The notes beneath the pieces were generated by a model. It saw nothing but the letters and a program-made list of their open reading frames with translations. It did no database searches and was not told where the DNA came from. Positions 1-7,952 of a stretch of 64,000 bases of DNA are shown piece after piece. The position numbers and the translations under genes were made by a program. Numbering within the stretch: the stretch's first letter is position 1; each line of letters starts with the position of its first letter. Source of the DNA: Streptomyces sp. DG2A-72 (GTDB lineage: Bacteria > Actinomycetota > Actinomycetes > Streptomycetales > Streptomycetaceae); assembly GCF_030499575.1 (NCBI RefSeq), contig NZ_JASTLC010000001.1, positions 744,001 through 808,000 on the forward strand. The letters run 5' to 3'.

Positions 1-326
1 AGGTGGCGTTCCTCTCCGGAGTGGCTGGCCGCGGCGAGCGACAGCAGCTCTCCGTCGAGCGGCAGCCCGGCGCGCACCATGGCGACGGCCTGGACGGGCT
101 TGAGCGCCGAGCGCGGATAGAAGGCGGCCTCGATGTCACCGAGCTGGAGCTGGACCTGGCCGCCGGTGTCGAGGACGACGACGGAGCCGTAGTGGATGCC
201 CTCGATCACCCCGCCGCGCAGGAGGTGGGCGACGGGGGCATGGAGGGGTTCGCGGATCAGGGGTGCGTCCACGAGGGAACTGCTGTACATCACTGCCTGG
301 TTGGGTTCGGCCGGTACGCGGTTCAC
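1..326 (-). CDS. L-asparaginase II family protein (3' part beyond window)
   Basis: N-terminal ~108 residues of an asparaginase of the bacterial AnsA/asparaginase II family, predicted to hydrolyse L-asparagine to aspartate and ammonia. Seen: segments HLLRGGVIEGIHYGSVVVLD and YPRSALKPVQAVAMVRAGLP, typical of the family N-terminus, then LSLAAASHSGEER, where the catalytic region begins. The GTG at 326 overlaps the permease stop as GTGA, implying translational coupling; an internal ATG at 290 is the alternative start. It is the last visible gene of a regulator-permease-asparaginase operon for asparagine use. The 5' coding part is intact; the rest lies outside the window. Confidence 0.85.
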   Translation of the reverse strand, partial: MNRVPAEPNQAVMYSSSLVDAPLIREPLHAPVAHLLRGGVIEGIHYGSVVVLDTGGQVQLQLGDIEAAFYPRSALKPVQAVAMVRAGLPLDGELLSLAAASHSGEERH

Positions 327-880
327 GCGTCGGCTCCGGTCGGGGACTTGGGCGCCGTACGGCCGCGGATGGCGTACCAACCCGCGACCAGCGCTGCGGC
401 GATCAGCGGCAGGCACAGCACGGTGGTGCGTCCGGCGCCGCCGTCGGCGTACATGAGGACCAGAACGGAGGCGAGGAAGGCCGGCGTCACGAGTTCGGGC
501 CAGGGGGAGCCCGGCAGTCGGTAGCCGGGGCGGGTGAGCTCGCCCTTCTGGGTCTTCTGCCGGAAGAGCAGGTGACAGATCATGATCATGCCCCAGGTCG
601 CGAGGATGCCGATCGCCACGAAGTTGAGGACGATCTCGAACGCGTCGGCGGGGACGACGAAGTTGGGGCCCACGCCGAGGACACAGCTACCGCTGATGAG
701 CAGGATTCCGCCGTACGGGACCTGGCTGCGGCTCATCACGGAGGTGAACTCGGGCGCGGAGCCGTTCACGGCCATCATGTTGACGTGCCGGGACTTCAGG
801 GACTTGCTGTAGCCCTCGTCTCCGGCATCGACATGGCCGGAACGTTTCTGCAAGCCGTCGTGCAGGGACTGCTCGCTCAC
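323..880 (-). pseudogene. ansP: Asparagine permease with large in-frame internal deletion
   Basis: Open frame of 185 codons where APC-family asparagine permeases (AnsP) have about 480-500. Residues 1-35 match the cytoplasmic N-terminus of Streptomyces AnsP (GYSKSLKSRHVNM), which should lead into TM1. Instead the protein jumps at residues 35-37 to the late region SAPEFTSVMSRSQVPYGGIL and the last TM helices. About 300 residues, including the substrate-binding helices 1, 3, 6 and 8, are missing, yet the frame is kept. The GTG at 880 overlaps the regulator stop (GTGA) and the stop overlaps the asparaginase start, so the operon architecture survives. A working transporter is very unlikely. The alternative is an assembly collapse. 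Confidence 0.8.
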
Positions 881-1608
881 GCCTCGGGTCCGCCTTCCGT
901 GGGGGTGTCCGTGCGCGCGGAGCGCACGATGTCGGTGAGGGTCGTCTCGACCCGGTCGAGGTGGTGGGCCATGGCATCGACCGCGTCCTGCTCGCTGCCG
1001 TCGATCAGCGCCTCGACGATCGCCCGGTGCTCGCGGTTGGACTGCTCGCGCCGGCCGCCCAGCTCGTTGAGGAACGCCGACTGACGGGCCAGTGCGTCGC
1101 GGATCTCCTCGATGACCCGGCGGAACACCGGGTTCTGGGCGGCCTCGGCGACGGCGAGGTGGAAGAGCGTGTCCATCGCGACCCACGCGGTGGTGTCCGT
1201 CTCCCGCTCCATGCGGTCGAGAAGGTGGGCCAGATGATCCAGGTTCTCCGGGGAACGGCGCGCCGCCGCGTACCCGGCGACCGGGATCTCGACATGGCGT
1301 CGCACCTCGAGGAGGTCACTGGCCACGTAGTCGCCGAAGGTGGGGTCCTCGACGGTGTTGGCGACGACGAAGGTGCCCTTGCCGGTCTTGGAGACGGTCA
1401 GGCCCATCGTCTGCAACGCCCGCAGGGCCTCGCGCAGCACCGGTCGGCTGATCTCCAGGGTGCGGCAGAGCTCCGCCTCGGAGGGGAGCTTCTCCCCGAT
1501 GGCGTACTCGCCGCGCTCGATGGCGCTGCGGAGGTGTGCCAGCACCGCTTCCATGGCGCTGACACGCCGTGGAGGCTGACTGGCTGTCCGGCTGTCTGAC
1601 AGGTTCAC
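877..1608 (-). CDS. GntR/FadR-family transcriptional regulator
   Basis: 243-residue regulator with an N-terminal winged helix (about residues 18-85; LPSEAELCRTLEISRPVLRE is the recognition region) and a C-terminal FCD ligand-binding domain (about 95-225) with the metal-site histidines of FadR-type proteins (FHLAVAEAA, EHRAIVEAL, MAHHLDR). FadR/FCD proteins sense organic or amino acids. Position as first gene of the permease-asparaginase operon suggests control by asparagine, aspartate or a product. Start is GTG with GGAG about 10 nt upstream; an internal Met at codon 19 is possible. An 11-bp palindrome lies in codons 2-6 and may serve autoregulation. Confidence 0.88.
   Translation of the reverse strand: MNLSDSRTASQPPRRVSAMEAVLAHLRSAIERGEYAIGEKLPSEAELCRTLEISRPVLREALRALQTMGLTVSKTGKGTFVVANTVEDPTFGDYVASDLLEVRRHVEIPVAGYAAARRSPENLDHLAHLLDRMERETDTTAWVAMDTLFHLAVAEAAQNPVFRRVIEEIRDALARQSAFLNELGGRREQSNREHRAIVEALIDGSEQDAVDAMAHHLDRVETTLTDIVRSARTDTPTEGGPEA
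1592..1602. promoter_or_regulatory. Perfect 11-bp palindrome, possible FadR-type operator
   Basis: CTGTCTGACAG is fully self-complementary apart from the central base and lies immediately after the start codon of the GntR/FadR-type gene. FadR-family sites are short palindromes of this size, often close to or overlapping the regulator start. Autoregulation is inference. Confidence 0.3.
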
Positions 1609-1706
1609 GAGAGTGATACTCCGGGCGACGGAAGGGTGCTGTCAAGCCCGGGTGAAAGAAGAATTTCAGGGGCGTGAGGGCTGAAAGACCTCACACCCCG
1701 GGTATG

Positions 1707-2543
1707 TCAGCTGTTCAGCACGCCTGTCCCGAGCAGACCGAACAGCAGCAGGCCCACGACGATGCGGTAGATGACGAAGGAGTTGAACGAGTGCTTGGCG
1801 ACGAACTTCAGCAGCCAGGCGATCGAGGCGTAGGCCACGACAAAGGAGACCAGGGTGCCGACGACCAGCGGAGCCGCGCCGGCGCCCGTGCCGAGGGCGT
1901 CCTTCAGCTCGTAGATTCCGGCACCGGTCAGGGCGGGGATGCCGAGGAAGAACGACAGGCGGGTGGCGGCCACCCGGTCGAGGTCGAGCATCAGCGCGGT
2001 GGACATGGTGGCGCCGGAGCGCGAGAAGCCGGGGAAGAGCAGGGCGAGGATCTGCGAGCTCCCGACGAGCATCGCATCCTTGAAGGACGTGTCGTCCTCG
2101 CCTCGCTTGTGCCGCCCCATCTGGTCCGCCGCCCACATCACGCCACTGCCGACGATCAGTGAACCCGCGACCACCCAGAGGGAGGCCAGCGGTCCCTGGA
2201 TGAGGGGCTTGGCGGCGAGGCCCACCGCCACGATCGGGATGGTCGCGACGATCACCCACCAGGCGAACTTGTAGTCGTGGTGGTAGCGCTCTTCGCGGTC
2301 GGCGAGGCCCCGGAACCAGGCGGTCATGATCCGCACGATGTCCTTGAAGAAGTACACGAGCACGGCCGCGATCGCGCCGACCTGGATGACGGCCGAGAAC
2401 CCGACGACGGCGTCATCGTCCACGGGGATGCCCATCAGCCCCTCGGCGATCTTCAGATGGCCGGTCGAGGAGACGGGCAGAAACTCGGTCACCCCCTCGA
2501 TGGCTCCGAGGACGACGGCCTGACCGACGTTGATGGCGCTCAT
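1707..2543 (-). CDS. uppP: Undecaprenyl-diphosphatase UppP (BacA family)
   Basis: 278-residue integral membrane phosphatase that converts undecaprenyl diphosphate to the monophosphate, recycling the lipid carrier for peptidoglycan and other envelope polymers; overexpression gives bacitracin resistance. Seen: first signature EGVTEFLPVSSTGHL near residues 16-30 (catalytic Glu, Ser and His region), second signature PGFSRSGAT near residue 170 with the conserved Arg, and about eight hydrophobic helices; length is typical. ATG at 2543 is preferred over a GTG three codons upstream because AGAAG sits at proper distance. It stands alone between the fluoride genes and the asparagine regulator. Confidence 0.95.
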   Translation of the reverse strand: MSAINVGQAVVLGAIEGVTEFLPVSSTGHLKIAEGLMGIPVDDDAVVGFSAVIQVGAIAAVLVYFFKDIVRIMTAWFRGLADREERYHHDYKFAWWVIVATIPIVAVGLAAKPLIQGPLASLWVVAGSLIVGSGVMWAADQMGRHKRGEDDTSFKDAMLVGSSQILALLFPGFSRSGATMSTALMLDLDRVAATRLSFFLGIPALTGAGIYELKDALGTGAGAAPLVVGTLVSFVVAYASIAWLLKFVAKHSFNSFVIYRIVVGLLLFGLLGTGVLNS

Positions 2544-2621
2544 GGGATCCACTTCTGGCGAGGTGACCGACAGTGCGGTGACCAGTCTTACCGCGCGCGA
2601 GTGTGGTCCCGCGCGTCACAC

Positions 2622-2975
2622 TCACACCGTCTGGGCGATCCACACCCCGGCGAAAGCCGCGCCCAGCCCGACCACCACACTCCCGGCGGCATTGGCGGCG
2701 GCGTAGAGCCCCGCCCCGGTCTCGGTCAGCCGCAGCGTCTCGTACGAGAAGGTCGAGTACGTGGTGAGGGCCCCGCACAGACCGGTGCCGAGCAGCAGCT
2801 GAACGTGGGAACTCGCGGCTCCGGTCACCAGGCCGAGGGTCAGACACCCGGCGATGTTCACCACGAAGGTGCCCCAGGGGAACACCGAGTCGTGCCGGGA
2901 CTGCACAGCGCGGTCCGTGAGGTAGCGGAGCGGGGCGCCGACCATGGCACCCACGACGACCAGCAGCCAGTTCAC
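2622..2975 (-). CDS. crcB: Fluoride channel protein CrcB/Fluc (first subunit)
   Basis: 117-residue four-helix membrane protein of the Fluc family, which exports F- as dual-topology dimers. Seen: [11 protein letters not shown] with the conserved pore Asn near residue 40, and the TTYSTFSYE segment near residue 70 carrying the phenylalanine-box and Na+-site region. GTG start overlaps the stop of the DUF190 gene (GTGA). With the second crcB upstream, the pair fits the heterodimeric, opposite-orientation Fluc arrangement known from several Gram-positive bacteria. Confidence 0.93.
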   Translation of the reverse strand: MNWLLVVVGAMVGAPLRYLTDRAVQSRHDSVFPWGTFVVNIAGCLTLGLVTGAASSHVQLLLGTGLCGALTTYSTFSYETLRLTETGAGLYAAANAAGSVVVGLGAAFAGVWIAQTV

Positions 2976-3352
2976 AACGCCTTCTTACCTTTCGTGTCCG
3001 ATTCGCCCGATCCGGGGTCGCGGCCGACGTACCGGATGACTTCGCAGTCGTCGAGGATGACCAGTCCCTCGGTGACGAGTTCGTCCAGCTGCGGCAGAAA
3101 GGCGCGGACGCGCTCCTCGGTGTCCACGATCACGATCGCGACGGGCAGGTCCTCGCTCAGGGACAGCAGCCGTGAGGTGTGGATCAGGGAGGATGCACCG
3201 AAGCCCTCGATGCCCCGGAAGACACTGGCCCCCGCGAGGCCCGCCGCATGCGCCCGGTGCACGATCTCCGTGTAGAGGGGCTTGTGGCGCCAGGTGTCGT
3301 TCTCGCCGATGAAGACGGTCACACGCAGTGCCCTGCCGGTCGGCCTCATCAT
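2972..3352 (-). CDS. DUF190 family protein between two crcB genes
   Basis: 126-residue soluble protein of the DUF190 family (small PII-like ferredoxin fold). Seen: [20 protein letters not shown] at the N-terminus, then a [12 protein letters not shown] motif and a C-terminal strand [13 protein letters not shown], all standard for the family. DUF190 genes are repeatedly linked to crcB, but their molecular role is not established; binding or regulation of the channel is inference. The ATG at 3352 overlaps the upstream crcB stop (ATGA) and its own stop overlaps the downstream crcB start, so the three genes are translationally coupled. Confidence 0.88.
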   Translation of the reverse strand: MMRPTGRALRVTVFIGENDTWRHKPLYTEIVHRAHAAGLAGASVFRGIEGFGASSLIHTSRLLSLSEDLPVAIVIVDTEERVRAFLPQLDELVTEGLVILDDCEVIRYVGRDPGSGESDTKGKKAL

Positions 3353-3798
3353 GGCTGCCTCCGTCTCAGAACGCGCCGGGTCGCCCTGGCGGCGAGCCAC
3401 ACCGCGGCGAGTGCGGCGAGCAGGGTGGCGGCGAGATAGGCCAGACCGGTGCCGGGACGACCCGCGTCCACCAGCTTCTGGATGTCCACGGCGTATGTCG
3501 AGAAGGTGGTGAAGCCGCCGAGCACGCCGGTGCCGAAGAAGGGGCGCACCAGGCGGTGGGCGGCCCACACGTCGGTGATGACCACCATGAACACTCCGAT
3601 CACGGCGCAGCCGATCACATTGGTCCAGAAGGTTGCCCAGGGGAATCCGCCCGGCTGCGTCGGCCACCACAGGGCGGCGGCATACCGGGCGACTGCGCCG
3701 ATGCCCCCGCCGAGCGCGACCACGGCGACGACGGGTGCCTGACCGTGCCGGCCGGCCCGCCGCGACGCATGGAGAGGGGTGGTCTCGGGGGCTGCCAT
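3349..3798 (-). CDS. crcB: Fluoride channel protein CrcB/Fluc (second subunit)
   Basis: 149-residue Fluc paralogue, longer than its partner because of a basic N-terminal extension of about 20 residues ([11 protein letters not shown]) and an Arg-rich C-terminus ([11 protein letters not shown]). Core signatures are present: [11 protein letters not shown] with the pore Asn and [11 protein letters not shown] with the Phe and central cation-site region. Heterodimeric Fluc channels need two such subunits inserted in opposite topology; the differing charge patterns of the two proteins fit that. First gene of the crcB-DUF190-crcB operon, about 110 nt downstream of a candidate fluoride riboswitch. Confidence 0.92.
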   Translation of the reverse strand: MAAPETTPLHASRRAGRHGQAPVVAVVALGGGIGAVARYAAALWWPTQPGGFPWATFWTNVIGCAVIGVFMVVITDVWAAHRLVRPFFGTGVLGGFTTFSTYAVDIQKLVDAGRPGTGLAYLAATLLAALAAVWLAARATRRVLRRRQP

Positions 3799-3904
3799 GT
3801 CGTACGTCTCCTACTCGCCGGAACCCGGGCATGCGGTCGTCGCAAGTAGGGACCGTTGGCGGCATCTGTGCCGCGGTTCGGGTACGGCGGGCCCCACCGC
3901 CGGT

Positions 3905-3957
3905 GCCGCGAGGAGTCACCGCGGCCGGGGACCAGGGTAACTCCATCGGTTCGCGCG
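3905..3957 (-). promoter_or_regulatory. Candidate fluoride riboswitch (crcB motif)
   Basis: Read on the minus strand, the leader of the crcB operon contains GATGGAGTT (3946-3938) followed 21 nt later by GACTCCT (3917-3911). These resemble the two conserved, pseudoknot-forming strands of the crcB RNA motif, with GGAG complementary to CTCC. Context, spacing and order fit, but the first stem is weaker than the usual consensus. A covariance-model search (Rfam RF01734) would decide. Confidence 0.48.
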
Positions 3958-3959
3958 GG

Positions 3960-4922
3960 TCACTTCGTGACCGGTGCCTCACACACGGCCACGCCCCGCT
4001 CCCACAGGCTGCCGAGGATCAGGTGGCCGTCAATCTCGCAGACGCTGGTGACCATACGGAAGCGGGAGCGGCGGCGGGTGAGGTGGTGCAGGACGGTGCC
4101 CTCGTCGTCGAGCGCCAGGACGCCGGCCCACGCCGTCGGGCGGTAGGGGGCGCGCACGGCGAGGTGTGCGGCGGTGCGGCGCACGGTGGGGGTGGCGCGG
4201 TGGAGCAGGTCAAGCGGGGGGACACGCGGTCCGGCCAGGGACACCCACATCGGTCCGTCCGGTCCGGCGCGCCAGAGGTTGTCGGGCATGCCGGGGAGGT
4301 TCTCGGCGAAGGGTTCGGAGTGACCCGCCTTCGGCCCGGTGAGCCAGTAGCGCGTGAGGCGGTACGCGCCCGTCTCCGCGACGACCAGGAAGGACTCGTC
4401 GCCGCTCGCGGCCAGCCCGTTGGCGAACTGGAGGCCTTCCAGGAGCACGTCGGGCGTGTCCGAGCCCGGTGCCAGTCGCAGGAGGCGGCCCGTTCCGGTG
4501 TGCTCGACGAGATCGCCGATCCACTGTTCCAAGGGGTAGCGGCGGCTGGAGACGGTGAAGCAGACGCCGCCGTCGGACAGGGCGATCACATTGCTGCAGA
4601 ACCGCAGCCGCTCCCCCGCCACCGAGTCGACGAGGATACGGACGATCCCGTCGGCGAGGCCGACGCGCAGCAGCCCGTGCACGGCGTCGCACACCAACAG
4701 GGCGTCGTCCGGGAGGAGTTCGAGGCCGAGCGGCCGGCCTCCGGTCTCCGCGATGACCTCGACGCGCGCGGCGAACGGCTCCGTCAGACGATCGATGCGC
4801 AGGATACGGCCGTCCTCGACGCCGGTCAGCACCCGGCCGCGGGCATCGGCCACCACGTCCTCGGGGCCACGGCCGCCGATCGCGACGTAGTGCCGGGGGA
4901 CGAGAACGGTGGGCCGGTCCAT
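3960..4922 (-). CDS. SMP-30/strictosidine-synthase-like beta-propeller protein
   Basis: 320-residue six-bladed beta-propeller of the strictosidine-synthase/SMP-30 group, whose members are lactonases or related hydrolases. Seen: [20 protein letters not shown] at residues 19-38, [19 protein letters not shown], the [17 protein letters not shown] segment, [20 protein letters not shown] near residue 170 and [20 protein letters not shown], the standard Str_synth signatures. No signal peptide, so cytoplasmic. It follows the ArsR-like gene by 36 nt and is probably co-transcribed with it. Substrate unknown; true strictosidine synthase activity is not implied. Confidence 0.82.
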   Translation of the reverse strand: MDRPTVLVPRHYVAIGGRGPEDVVADARGRVLTGVEDGRILRIDRLTEPFAARVEVIAETGGRPLGLELLPDDALLVCDAVHGLLRVGLADGIVRILVDSVAGERLRFCSNVIALSDGGVCFTVSSRRYPLEQWIGDLVEHTGTGRLLRLAPGSDTPDVLLEGLQFANGLAASGDESFLVVAETGAYRLTRYWLTGPKAGHSEPFAENLPGMPDNLWRAGPDGPMWVSLAGPRVPPLDLLHRATPTVRRTAAHLAVRAPYRPTAWAGVLALDDEGTVLHHLTRRRSRFRMVTSVCEIDGHLILGSLWERGVAVCEAPVTK

Positions 4923-4958
4923 GCGTTCGTGCCCTTCGCGGTCGGGGGGTGTACGCCG

Positions 4959-5246
4959 CTACCAGCCCTTCTCGAACATCCGCGCCACTTCGGCGATCCG
5001 CACCTCGTCGCGCCGGTAGTAGGTGCGCAGCCGGATCCTCTTGGTGCGCAGCAGGCCGATGGCGGTGAGCAGGCCGAGGTGGGTTTCCGCGACCGAGCGG
5101 GACACCCCGAGTTTCGCGGCGACGGAGGCCGCGGTGACTCCGTCCTCGACGGGGTCACCGTGCCGCTGCGCCGGGAAGTGCCCGGCCGGATCCTTGAGCC
5201 ACTCCAGGATGTCCAGCCGCCGTTCACTGACGGGAGTCCTCAACAT
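4959..5246 (-). CDS. ArsR-like winged-helix regulator
   Basis: 95-residue small HTH protein. Seen: LRTPVSERRLDILEWLKDP at the N-terminus, then a helix-turn-helix (GVTAASVAAKLGVSRSVAET) and a basic wing (LLRTKRIRLRTYYRRDE). This matches ArsR-type single-domain repressors that decide gene expression by ligand binding. The ATG at 5246 is chosen because GGAGGG lies directly upstream; an open frame reaching further upstream runs through a galactanase remnant and is not part of this protein. Probably regulates itself and the downstream propeller gene. Ligand unknown; no CxC metal motif is visible. Confidence 0.8.
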   Translation of the reverse strand: MLRTPVSERRLDILEWLKDPAGHFPAQRHGDPVEDGVTAASVAAKLGVSRSVAETHLGLLTAIGLLRTKRIRLRTYYRRDEVRIAEVARMFEKGW

Positions 5247-5369
5247 CGCGCCCCCTCCGTCCTGGCCTCCTGCGACCGCGTGTTCCCACTCTTCCGCAGA
5301 CCAGACCACCCCGTCCGGAACTTCGCCACGTTTGTCCGATATCGAACGCCCATGCGCTCCACACGCAGT

Positions 5370-5596
5370 CGCGCCGACACAGGCGGTCACCTTGCAGTTG
5401 CCGTTGGTCAGCCCCGACAGGTACTGGTACGTCTCCACCTTGTAGGCGGCGGACGAGTAGTGGCTCATCCGATTCGAACCCGGTGTTGGTCAGGGTGCTC
5501 GCCGCCTGGGCGGTCTGCGCGGGCAGGGCGCTGAGCGCGAGGCCCCGCCGCGAGCGGCAGCAGCAGGACTCTCAGGGTGCGTCTGGGATGGGACAT
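5370..5596 (-). pseudogene. Remnant of secreted arabinogalactan endo-1,4-beta-galactanase
   Basis: Starts with ATG and a ribosome site, then MSHPRRTLRVLLLPLAAG. One extra G in the run at about 5544 breaks the frame; read past it, the text continues as signal peptide ALSALPAQTAQAASTLTNTG. After FESD about 30 residues are missing and a third frame continues with SAAYKVETYQYLSGLTNGN, the carbohydrate-binding N-terminal module of Streptomyces GH53 galactanases, before homology ends near 5370. The entire catalytic domain is absent. It lies directly downstream of the GH42 beta-galactosidase, where this gene is expected in galactan operons. Family assignment is from remembered family features, not a search. 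Confidence 0.72.
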
Positions 5597-5710
5597 CGTC
5601 GTCCCTCGTCCCTTCGACGTGCATGGGGATGCGGGCGCCCCCTCGCCGAGGAAGTGAGGGGTCCCCCTCCGCCCGCGGCTCGTGGCACGCACGGGCGGAG
5701 GGGAGTCGGC

Positions 5711-7732
5711 TCAGCCGTCGAGTCGTACGACCCGCACGGCTCCCGCGGGCACCGCGAGGCGGCCCGCGGCGCGTTCGCCCGTCAGCAGCTCGGTGCCGTG
5801 TGCCTCCAGCGGCACCTTCACGTCGGACGGGCTGTGGTTGATGGCGAACAGGAAGGTGCCCGACTCGCCGGTGCGGCGCACCACTTCGACGTCGTGCGGC
5901 AGGTCGGCGCGCGGCGCGATCCGGGCATCCTCGGTGGCCCAGCCGAGCAGGGCGTCCAGGCCGTGCGCGTCGAGGCGGGTCGACACGTACCAGGCGGTGC
6001 CCTCGCCGAGGCCGTGCCGGGTGACGGCCGGGTGGCCGGCGGTGAGGCCGTCGGCGTACGTCCACACGGTCTCGGCGTCGCCCGGCACCACGAACTCGGT
6101 CCATACGTCGCCGGTGAGTTCGGAGCCGTCCGGGCCGGTGATGCGCACCGTGTCGCCCTGCAGGAGCGGCGAGAACTCCTCGACGGTCAGGCCGAGGACG
6201 TCCCTGAGCGGGCCCGGGTAGGCGCCCTCGTGCACGGCGTCGTGCTCGTCGACGATGCCGGAGAAGTACGACACGACGAGGGTGCCGCCGTTCTCGACGT
6301 ACGCGCGCACATTGGTCCCGGCGGCCTCCGTCATCAGGTACAGGGCGGGGACGACGACAAGGGGATACCTCGACAAGTCGGCTTCCGGGTGGGCGAAGTC
6401 GACCGTGAGGTGGCGGTCGTACAGGGCCTCGTAGAAGGAGTCGGCGCGTTCGCGCGCGTCGTGGTCCTCGGTGGGGCGCCACTGGAGGTTCTGCGCCCAC
6501 CAGGAGTGCCAGTCCCACAGGACGGCGACGTCGGCCTGGGTGCGGGTGCCGCGCAGTGGGCTCAACGAGTCGATGGAGGCGCCGAGTTCGACGACCTCGC
6601 GCCAGACACGGGTCTCGGTGCCGCCGTGCGGGAGCATCGCCGAGTGGAACTTCTCGGCGCCGCGCCGGGACTGCCGCCACTGGAAGAACAGGGCGCCGTC
6701 GGAGCCGCGCGCGACGTGAGCGAGAGAGTTGCGAGCCATTTGGCCGGGGGCCTTGGCGGGGTTGCGGGGCTGCCAGTTGATGCCCGATGTGGAGTGCTCC
6801 AGGAGCAGCCAGGGGGAGCCGGACGCGACGGAGCGGGTGAGGTCGGCGGCCATCGCCAGGTTGACGTGGGTGCGGCGGCCGTCGGTGATCAGATAGTGGT
6901 CGTTGGTGACGATGTCGACCTCACGGCCCCAGGCCCAGTAGTCGACGGAGTCGCACTGGCTGAGCGCGGTCATGAAGTTGGTCGTGACCGGGACGCCGGG
7001 TGTCAGTCGGTGCAGGATGTCCCGCTCCGTCACGAAGTTCTCGCGCATGGTGGCGTCGGCGAACCGCTTGTAGTCCAGCGCCTGGGCCGGATTGCCGACC
7101 GTCGGGGTGACGCGCGGCGGGTTGATCTGCTCGAAGTCGGCGTACCGCTGTCCCCAGAACGCGGTGCCCCACAACTCGTTGACCGCGTCGACGGTGCCGT
7201 ACGTCGTCGCCAGCCAGCGGCGGAAGTGCGCGGCGCAGGAGTCGCAGTAGCAGGCCGAGACCGGGACGCCGTACTCGTTGTGCACGTGCCACATCGCCAG
7301 GGCCGGGTGGCCGGCGTACCGCTCGGCCAGCTTCGTGGTGATGTTCGCGGCGGCCTCGCGGTAGTCGGCGTTGCTGTGACAGATGGCGCCGCGCGAGCCG
7401 AACTCGTAGCGGATGCCGTCGGCGGCCACGGGCAACGCCTCGGGATGCTTGCGGTAGAACCAGACGGGCGGTACGACGGTGGGGGTGCCCAGATCGACGC
7501 GAATGCCGTTCTCGTGGAGCAGGTCCAGCAGCCGGTCGAGCCAGCCGAAGTCGTACACACCGGGTGAGGGCTCGAGCAGGGCCCAGGAGAAGATTCCGAC
7601 GCTCACCATCGTGACGCCGGCCTCGCGCATCAGCCGGACGTCCTCATGCCAGACGCTCTCCGGCCACTGCTCGGGGTTGTAGTCACCACCGAAGGCGAGC
7701 CCGGTGAGGCCCGTGGGGGTGGTCTCCGGCAT
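5711..7732 (-). CDS. GH42 beta-galactosidase
   Basis: 673-residue cytoplasmic glycoside hydrolase family 42 enzyme, cleaving terminal beta-galactosyl residues from galacto-oligosaccharides. Seen: TIM barrel starting GLAFGGDYNPEQWPESVW, acid/base Glu at about 153 in MWHVHNEYG, nucleophile Glu at about 312 in WLLLEHSTSG, Zn-binding cysteines CYCDSC near 161-166, then the trimerisation domain (about 400-600) and a C-terminal beta domain. No signal peptide. ATG at 7732 follows GGGAGAG. Divergent from the ABC importer, so transported oligosaccharides feed this enzyme; both sides carry LacI-like sites. Confidence 0.95.
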   Translation of the reverse strand: MPETTPTGLTGLAFGGDYNPEQWPESVWHEDVRLMREAGVTMVSVGIFSWALLEPSPGVYDFGWLDRLLDLLHENGIRVDLGTPTVVPPVWFYRKHPEALPVAADGIRYEFGSRGAICHSNADYREAAANITTKLAERYAGHPALAMWHVHNEYGVPVSACYCDSCAAHFRRWLATTYGTVDAVNELWGTAFWGQRYADFEQINPPRVTPTVGNPAQALDYKRFADATMRENFVTERDILHRLTPGVPVTTNFMTALSQCDSVDYWAWGREVDIVTNDHYLITDGRRTHVNLAMAADLTRSVASGSPWLLLEHSTSGINWQPRNPAKAPGQMARNSLAHVARGSDGALFFQWRQSRRGAEKFHSAMLPHGGTETRVWREVVELGASIDSLSPLRGTRTQADVAVLWDWHSWWAQNLQWRPTEDHDARERADSFYEALYDRHLTVDFAHPEADLSRYPLVVVPALYLMTEAAGTNVRAYVENGGTLVVSYFSGIVDEHDAVHEGAYPGPLRDVLGLTVEEFSPLLQGDTVRITGPDGSELTGDVWTEFVVPGDAETVWTYADGLTAGHPAVTRHGLGEGTAWYVSTRLDAHGLDALLGWATEDARIAPRADLPHDVEVVRRTGESGTFLFAINHSPSDVKVPLEAHGTELLTGERAAGRLAVPAGAVRVVRLDG

Positions 7733-7822
7733 GGATCTCTCCCATTTGGTTGAACGTTTTGGGAACGTACACACACCGCGCCGATCGACGCGAGGCCCAA
7801 CATTCCCGCACTGCACCAACCA

Positions 7823-7851
7823 TTGACAAGGGCCATGGATGTTTCTCTACT
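7823..7851 (+). promoter_or_regulatory. Sigma-70-like promoter of the sugar ABC operon
   Basis: TTGACA at 7823-7828, 17-nt spacer, TCTACT at 7846-7851. It drives the solute-binding-protein operon. The LacI-type operator begins inside the -10 box, which fits repression by blocking polymerase. Confidence 0.55.
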
Positions 7852-7865
7852 GTGAACGCTCACAG
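7850..7865. promoter_or_regulatory. LacI/GalR-family operator
   Basis: CTGTGAACGCTCACAG, palindromic except for the central pair, with the central CG typical of LacI/GalR sites. It overlaps the -10 of the ABC operon, which itself encodes a LacI regulator. A weaker related site, TTGAACGTTTTG at 7750-7761, lies just upstream of the beta-galactosidase start. Confidence 0.65.
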
Positions 7866-7952
7866 CTCCCAGCACCTCACAGCTCCCAGCACACCGCGCA
7901 CGGCCGGTCTGCTGATCCAACGCCTTCAGGCCCTTGTCACGGGAGAACACCC

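Noticed and set aside
5247..5468. N-terminal extension of the ArsR-like protein (YKVETYQYLSGLTNGN...)
   Set aside because: That text belongs to the galactanase remnant. The ATG at 5246 with GGAGGG gives the expected 95-residue regulator.
5463..5487. GGGTTCGAATC followed by a CCA-like end, resembling a tRNA T-arm
   Set aside because: It is inside the galactanase signal-peptide region (translation NTGFESD), with no acceptor, D or anticodon arms at the required distances.
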